From positions 126,001 to 190,000 of the forward strand of contig JAQFVV010000455.1 in NCBI GenBank assembly GCA_028023455.1: a stretch of DNA of 64,000 nucleotides, read 5' to 3'. The position numbers were made by a program, and so were the translations under genes. The DNA is from Epiperipatus broadwayi. Lineage: Eukaryota; Onychophora; Udeonychophora; Euonychophora; Peripatidae. Position 1 is the first letter of the stretch, and the number at the start of each line of letters is the position of its first letter. The notes under the pieces are model-generated. The model saw only the letters and a list, made by a program, of their open reading frames with translations. It had not been told where the DNA came from and made no database searches. Of this stretch, positions 59,800 to 64,000 are shown one piece after another.

Positions 59800-60350
59800 A
59801 ATATGATTATCTGGGTCATCTGATGGGTGCTGCTTCAGCATGAAATGCATCTTGAGGGGACATTTGTCTTTTATTATGTCTTTATTCATATGTTATCAAG
59901 AAAAGGTGTGGTGATGCAAATGTTATTTACTACATCTATTAAAGATATCACACATGGGAAAATAGAAATGAATAACTCTATGTGTGCGTATGTATTTGAT
60001 GAAAAAGTCAGATATATTAATACTTAACTGAGATTTAAAATTTACATTTAGGTTTAGAGACAATCTCTAGTTTAAAAAATGATTAGTAATAATCATTACT
60101 GCATTCATCTGGAGAAGATTGTGTCAAAGATGTGGGTAATTTTGATACTTGTAAAATGTAACAATTTACTATTGATTAATGTTGCACATATGATAAGAGT
60201 ATACATGAGAGATGGTGACTCGGACCAAGTGATAAGTGCTGGTTCAACACGAAATATATATTGAGGATTATTTGTCTTTTATTATGTCTTTATCAATATG
60301 TTTTCAAAAGTGTGTGGTAGTGTGGAGATTGTTCAATACATTTTTTTAAT
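59800..60350 (+). repeat. HR1b repeats, two tandem plus-strand copies
   Basis: Ribozyme regions start at 59820 (CTGATGG, helix II GTGCT/AGCAT, GAAATGCATC) and 60229 (GTGATAA, GTGCT/AACAC, GAAATATATA), 409 bp apart. Both have one or two core changes. The short frames here are not conserved protein. Confidence 0.65.
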
Positions 60351-60384
60351 AATATTTTAAATACAAGTATATTTTATATACCTA

Positions 60385-60595
60385 AAGTCTAGATGTAATA
60401 TAGGGGTTTGAACACAGACTTTCAAGCTTCCTTCAGCCACCTACTCTAGCTCATACAACTGATATACATGACAACACATAAGTATATTGAAGAGCATTTT
60501 ATCTTTCTCACGTGGGTGTGGTCATGTGTGTCGGTTATATAAGAGTGGATGGCTAAAGATAGCTTGAAAGTCTGTGTTCAAATCCTCTTTATTAT
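60385..60595. repeat. HR1b Pol III-box region, divergent pair
   Basis: 60385-60482 on the minus strand holds A-box (tatcagttgtatgagctaga) and B-box (GTGTTCAAACCCC) words. 60490-60595 on the plus strand repeats the same region (gtcggttatataagagtgg, GTGTTCAAATCC). The two meet at about 60485, again minus then plus. This is the clearest tRNA-like version of the HR1 promoter region. Confidence 0.65.
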
Positions 60596-60619
60596 TATTT
60601 TTTATGTAGACATTTTTTT

Positions 60620-61329
60620 CTTTGATAATACAATTGTGTAAAAAATGTTTAACTTAAAACAAAAAAAAAAGATCCAGGTTTTGTTTCAGTTACATTAAAC
60701 ACAAATAATTGCTTTATATTATTAGTCTTTTTTTTTTTTTAAGTTTTAAAAAATATATATTCTTTTATAATTAAAAATAAATAATGTTATAATAATAAAA
60801 TAAATGAGGAGAAAAGATTATTAACATAAAGTGGAGCGAATTAACGCTTTGAAAAAATTGTTGTTTTAGCGAACAGTAATTAAAACAGATGCCAAATGAG
60901 ACTAAATTAATACAAACAGTTCTAATTAGTCAAACAAACGCATAATACATTGAGACGAGGTTTACGAGGCGGAAAAACTGAAGCGTAAATAAAACAACTT
61001 TAATAATTTGTTACAGGCAGAAAAAATAATTCCTATTAAAGTTAAAAATTAGGAAATAATTTGTTAAAATTTTGCTTCGAGTTTTGTGACAGCGTCTGTA
61101 TACGTGATACACACACAAAAAAAGTTAGCAAATCGATAAAAAATCAGAATAGCCTAAAGGAAATAATAGATTTTTTGAAGGTATTGATAAGTGGTGTTAT
61201 AACCCGATAAATTACAGTTCAAATAAATGACACCCTCACGTAATATTTCAGTAGTGTAATTTTCGTTATAACACTCTCACGCAAAATAGGGACTGATTCC
61301 TATCTATTTTTAACACCTTGTGAAGGGGT
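60620..61329. other. AT-rich DNA, no gene seen
   Basis: Slightly less AT-rich around 60830-61130, with no recognised feature. Confidence 0.5.
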
Positions 61330-61447
61330 GTAATCATAAACATGTGACGAAAAATGTGGAAAAAATGTTGATCCCCAAATTGCACATCTCGTGCTGAACT
61401 ACCACTCATTAGTTGACCCAGATCACAATCTCTTACACAAATCTTTA
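61330..61447 (-). repeat. HR1b repeat, partial minus-strand copy
   Basis: On the minus strand: gattgtgatctgggtcaa, then CTAATGA, a helix II GTGGT/AGCAC, GAGATGTGCAA and tttggggatcaaca. The outer helix I pairs TGATC with GATCA, where the 28-29.8 kb copies pair TAATC with GATTA, a compensatory difference. The core is mutated. Confidence 0.65.
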
Positions 61448-62164
61448 TCATTGTTCCTTATATATATAGAAGTCAATTACTACAGTTTAATTGATGTGTC
61501 AAACTTACTGCTCACACAACTTTGATACAAACCTCTTGATGGAAGTATATTAATTTTTATTAGTCATTCATTAGACTACAGATTATCAACTTAGAATGGA
61601 TAGAAACTAGTCACTACTTTATGTGAAATATTATTCATTAAGTGGATAATCTCTAATCTATTGAATGACTAATAAATATTAGTAATATGACCCATTCACA
61701 AGTTCAGTGATTGGATCCAGCTTAGGAAATATTAAAAATGGAAAAAAAATTAATCCATTATGTGTTTTTTCGTACATTTAAATAAATAATACAATATAAT
61801 ATAAAATAAAATTGTATAACAACAATATTTTCTATATTATAAAAGTAACACAGAAAAGTTATTTTCTGCAAATAAAAAAAAAGTATTTGCCGAAAAAGAT
61901 TTTCTGTCTTTTATAATTTTATAATTATGTTTTTTTTTATTATTATATTGTTTTATTTTATATTATAGTTTAAGAAATATTTTATTAAGAAGTATTGAAC
62001 ACTATATATATAATAAGAATAAAATAGATTAGCAGGAAAATAGATGAGTAAAAATAATGGTAAATTGGATTATGTGGACAAAGTAACAAATATATGGGGT
62101 AAGAAAGATTTCACAATATGCCGGCTTAATAAATAGACAATTCTCTTGTTTGGGATTCTCTCTT

Positions 62165-62275
62165 TTCTTCATAGCGTAAGCATGTGTTTTAAAGACCTAC
62201 AGAGGTCCCTAGTGACGATTTTTTCAGACGCTCATTGCTAAGGTTTACAGCCTTGTTAAAACTATTCCATGTATT
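62165..62275 (+). repeat. dispersed repeat family D3, copy
   Basis: Partner of 51003-51105: gcgtaagcatgtg, agacctacagaggtccctag and ggtttacagccttgtt stretches. Confidence 0.6.
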
Positions 62276-62369
62276 TCATAAAAGAAATAGGGTAAATGTG
62301 TAAAGAATATATAAATACATAATTATGATAGCTAGAGAAAAAGAATGTGAACAAAAAAATAATTTGGAA

Positions 62370-63129
62370 TTATCATTCACCAATGTTCAACTGTTAGTAA
62401 TGGCAGGATGAAGATCTCAAGTTCATTTCAATTGTTCTGGTTCCTAACTTCCTTTCTCCTCAACATACCAACAAATTTCATTATTTTATCCATCCATCTT
62501 ACATGTGCTCTCTTTTTAGTTCTTTTACAATCTTTTAGGATTCAATTTAAAACTTCATCATCTAGCCCAGGTCCATTTCAGTTTTTTTAATTCTTTCAAT
62601 GATATCCTAATACCTGCGTGATCTCTGATCCATGTATTCTGGTTTTGATATCCTCTTGTTATATCTAACATTCATCATCCCATATTTCAATGAGTGGTCT
62701 GGAGTTTTTGTATTGCTCTTCTGTTTAGTATCCAAGTGTTAAATCCATAAATAAAAATTGGTAAAACATATCTATTTAAAATATTTCTTTTCAAACATGT
62801 AGGTGTATTTTATTTCAATAGTAAATTATTTCTACAAAAAAAATTCTATCCAAGTTTAATTATGTGATTAATTTGGATAATTGTTGACTTCTCCTAATTT
62901 ATCATTATCAATATTTATTTATTTCTTCTGAGAAAATCCTTTGAACATTAGTTTAGTCTTTTTAGTATTGTATTTTCTTGCTTACAGTTTATAACTCTTG
63001 TAACATTTCCTGAAGCTCTAAACTATTTGTAAAAACATCTACATCCTATTTATCATTTAATTATCTTAGCTTCCATTTTAATTCAGAAAATAATTTAATA
63101 AAACTGCTTTAAAAATTTTGGAAATATGG
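62370..63129 (-). pseudogene. RTE-clade LINE, RT palm remnant to C-terminus (3' part)
   Basis: Minus-strand broken frames run from ISKIFKAVLLNYF (about 63085-63126), through a decayed FADD region with KKTKLMF-like and WIEFF-like stretches, to LKWTWAR (62560-62580), RTKKRAHVRWMDKI and GMLRRKEVRNQNN near the 3' end. This is the full order of the RTE C-terminal half. Its 5' continuation is at 63613-64000, beyond an HR2 insertion. Confidence 0.75.
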
Positions 63130-63130
63130 A

Positions 63131-63617
63131 AACACTACTGTATGGAGAGTTTTGCCAGTTTAATAACAGTTATGTGCTAGCATAAGAGATGGTGATCATG
63201 TGATGTGTAGTGGTTTAACACCAATCCTCCCTAATAGGATAGTGGTGGCTATGGTTTTTAAAGAGCCAAAGACACCAAAATATAAGGATGCTGAACTGAG
63301 TTCAGACCCATGTGACTATATAAGCTATTGAGCTTAGATTGAAAATATTATTGTGTTTTCAATTTCATTCTCATAGTTTTGTAGTTAAGTAGAGATATAA
63401 GGTGGCTGCTGGAGGGGGCATTAGATCCTAAGATCTAGGTGCAGTGCTCTCAGATCCAAGACTCCTCACTGACAAAGGCCACAAACCAGAAACTAGTCTG
63501 GGGATATTGGATGAGTAAGCACTAGATGGGGATTTTATGCACAAGCCTTCTGGCATCCATTGATTACTCTGGTTGGCACAGGATGGCACTACTGTATGGA
63601 GAGTTTTGCCTGTTTAA
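63131..63617 (+). repeat. HR2 hammerhead repeat inserted in an RTE LINE, slightly more than one unit
   Basis: The 30-bp sequence cactactgtatggagagttt and following ttgcc.gtttaa occurs at 63133-63163 and again at 63587-63617, giving a 454-bp unit with a short tandem overlap. The unit holds an HR1b-like ribozyme relic (ggtgatcatgtgatgtgtag at about 63190), then the HR2 ribozyme region and tail. It splits the RTE reading order between domains that are adjacent in intact elements. Confidence 0.8.
63456..63510 (+). ncRNA. type I hammerhead ribozyme motif (HR2), one core change
   Basis: Helix I: CCAA (63456-63459) with TTGG (63507-63510) and TCCTCA (63463-63468) with TGGGGA (63499-63504). Core CTGACAA (63469-63475), where the second-last base should be G. 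Short helix II. GAA (63489-63491). Perfect palindrome ACTAGT (63492-63497). Cleavage-site C63498. The structure is complete but the G-to-A change predicts loss of activity. Confidence 0.6.
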
Positions 63618-64000
63618 TTATTCATCTTCTTAGTGAAATCATGTAATTTAAACATTAGTCTGACATTTTGAGACATAGTCTTCAAAATATGATAATATCC
63701 TGGCTCTATATCTCCATTATTCAATATTTTTATTACTGTAGAAATGCTTATGGGGTAAAATGTCTTTTCATAGTCTACAAATTCAAATGACAATTTATGT
63801 TTATTCCTTTTTTTCAACTTTTCTATTTGCTTGTCATCCATTGTGCTAAAATAATTTTTAAATACGGGTTTTTTTTAAACTGGTTAAAATTGAAATATGT
63901 TGTAGAGAGTTGTCATTTTCTTCTTAAAGATTTTATATAGATTTGATTTAAAAAACTGATAGATTTGGAATTATTAATATCTCTTTTGTCACCTTTCTTA
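63613..64000 (-). pseudogene. RTE-clade LINE reverse transcriptase, N-terminal part, continues off the window
   Basis: On the minus strand a 75-codon open stretch (63614-63841) reads LSFEFVDYEKTFYPISI at residues 17-33, the RT block holding the first catalytic Asp (pattern FVDYEKAFDSI). Upstream, KKGDKRDINNSKSISFLNQI (about 63940-64000) is the preceding KKGDR.D..NYRPISLLN block in a broken frame. The element lies 5' of 63129 in its own sense, and HR2 separates the two parts. Confidence 0.8.

Overview
This is AT-rich eukaryotic DNA, most likely from an invertebrate animal. The signs are RTE-type and CR1/Jockey-type LINE remains, short tRNA-derived SINEs, abundant microsatellites, a 500-base scaffold gap (41353-41852) and no dense coding. 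The sequence alone does not fix the phylum. I found no host exon I would defend. Nearly every open frame is a simple-repeat artefact, a shadow, or decayed retroelement, so the window reads as intergenic or intronic DNA filled with mobile elements.

The notable content is a set of dispersed and tandem repeats that carry hammerhead ribozyme motifs. I label them HR1 (about 470-480 bp unit), HR2 (about 454 bp) and HR3 (about 401 bp). Each has CUGANGA, a short helix II, GAA, a short self-complementary helix III, a cleavage-site nucleotide, and a helix I that can be paired by hand. The best copies are at 52521-52591 (+), 29119-29179 (+), 28718-28778 (-), 28247-28307 (-) and 58083-58137 (-). HR1 also has tRNA-like A and B boxes just downstream of the ribozyme. 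This resembles the known hammerhead satellites, schistosome SINE-like repeats and retrozymes. The three sequence families themselves may be undescribed.

Layout. 1-7.5 kb: AT-rich DNA, GA and ATT/AGT microsatellites, a minus-strand SINE and a degraded HR2 copy. 7.5-9.9 kb: two divergent HR1 loci. 10.2-23 kb: a SINE with perfect 14-bp target duplications, family D1 copies, minisatellites, an RTE reverse-transcriptase fragment (17.3-17.8 kb) and a second SINE with target duplications (19.4 kb). 23.3-28.2 kb: RTE fragments, an unclassified less AT-rich block and family D2. 27.6-31.5 kb: a CR1/Jockey-like LINE interrupted by a four-unit divergent HR1 array and by an RTE 3' end. 31.6-32 kb: a foldback with a hammerhead-like core. 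36.4-41.4 kb: a palindromic HR2 derivative, an HR1 copy, a minus-strand LINE, then a possible LTR retroelement running into the gap. 42.4-47.7 kb: an RTE fragment, two large foldbacks, a tRNA-like element and HR1b copies. 50-55.6 kb: a SINE, an HR3/HR1 chimera, a 24-bp minisatellite and a tandem HR3 locus. 56.2-57.3 kb: the 3' part of another LINE. 58-61.4 kb: divergent HR2 and HR1b copies. 62.4-64 kb: an RTE LINE interrupted by HR2 and running off the window.

Working model (inference): HR repeats are transcribed, perhaps by Pol III, self-cleave to monomers, may circularise, and are reverse-transcribed by LINE machinery. The minus-arm-then-plus-arm layout at many HR loci would fit twin priming on a multimeric or circular template.
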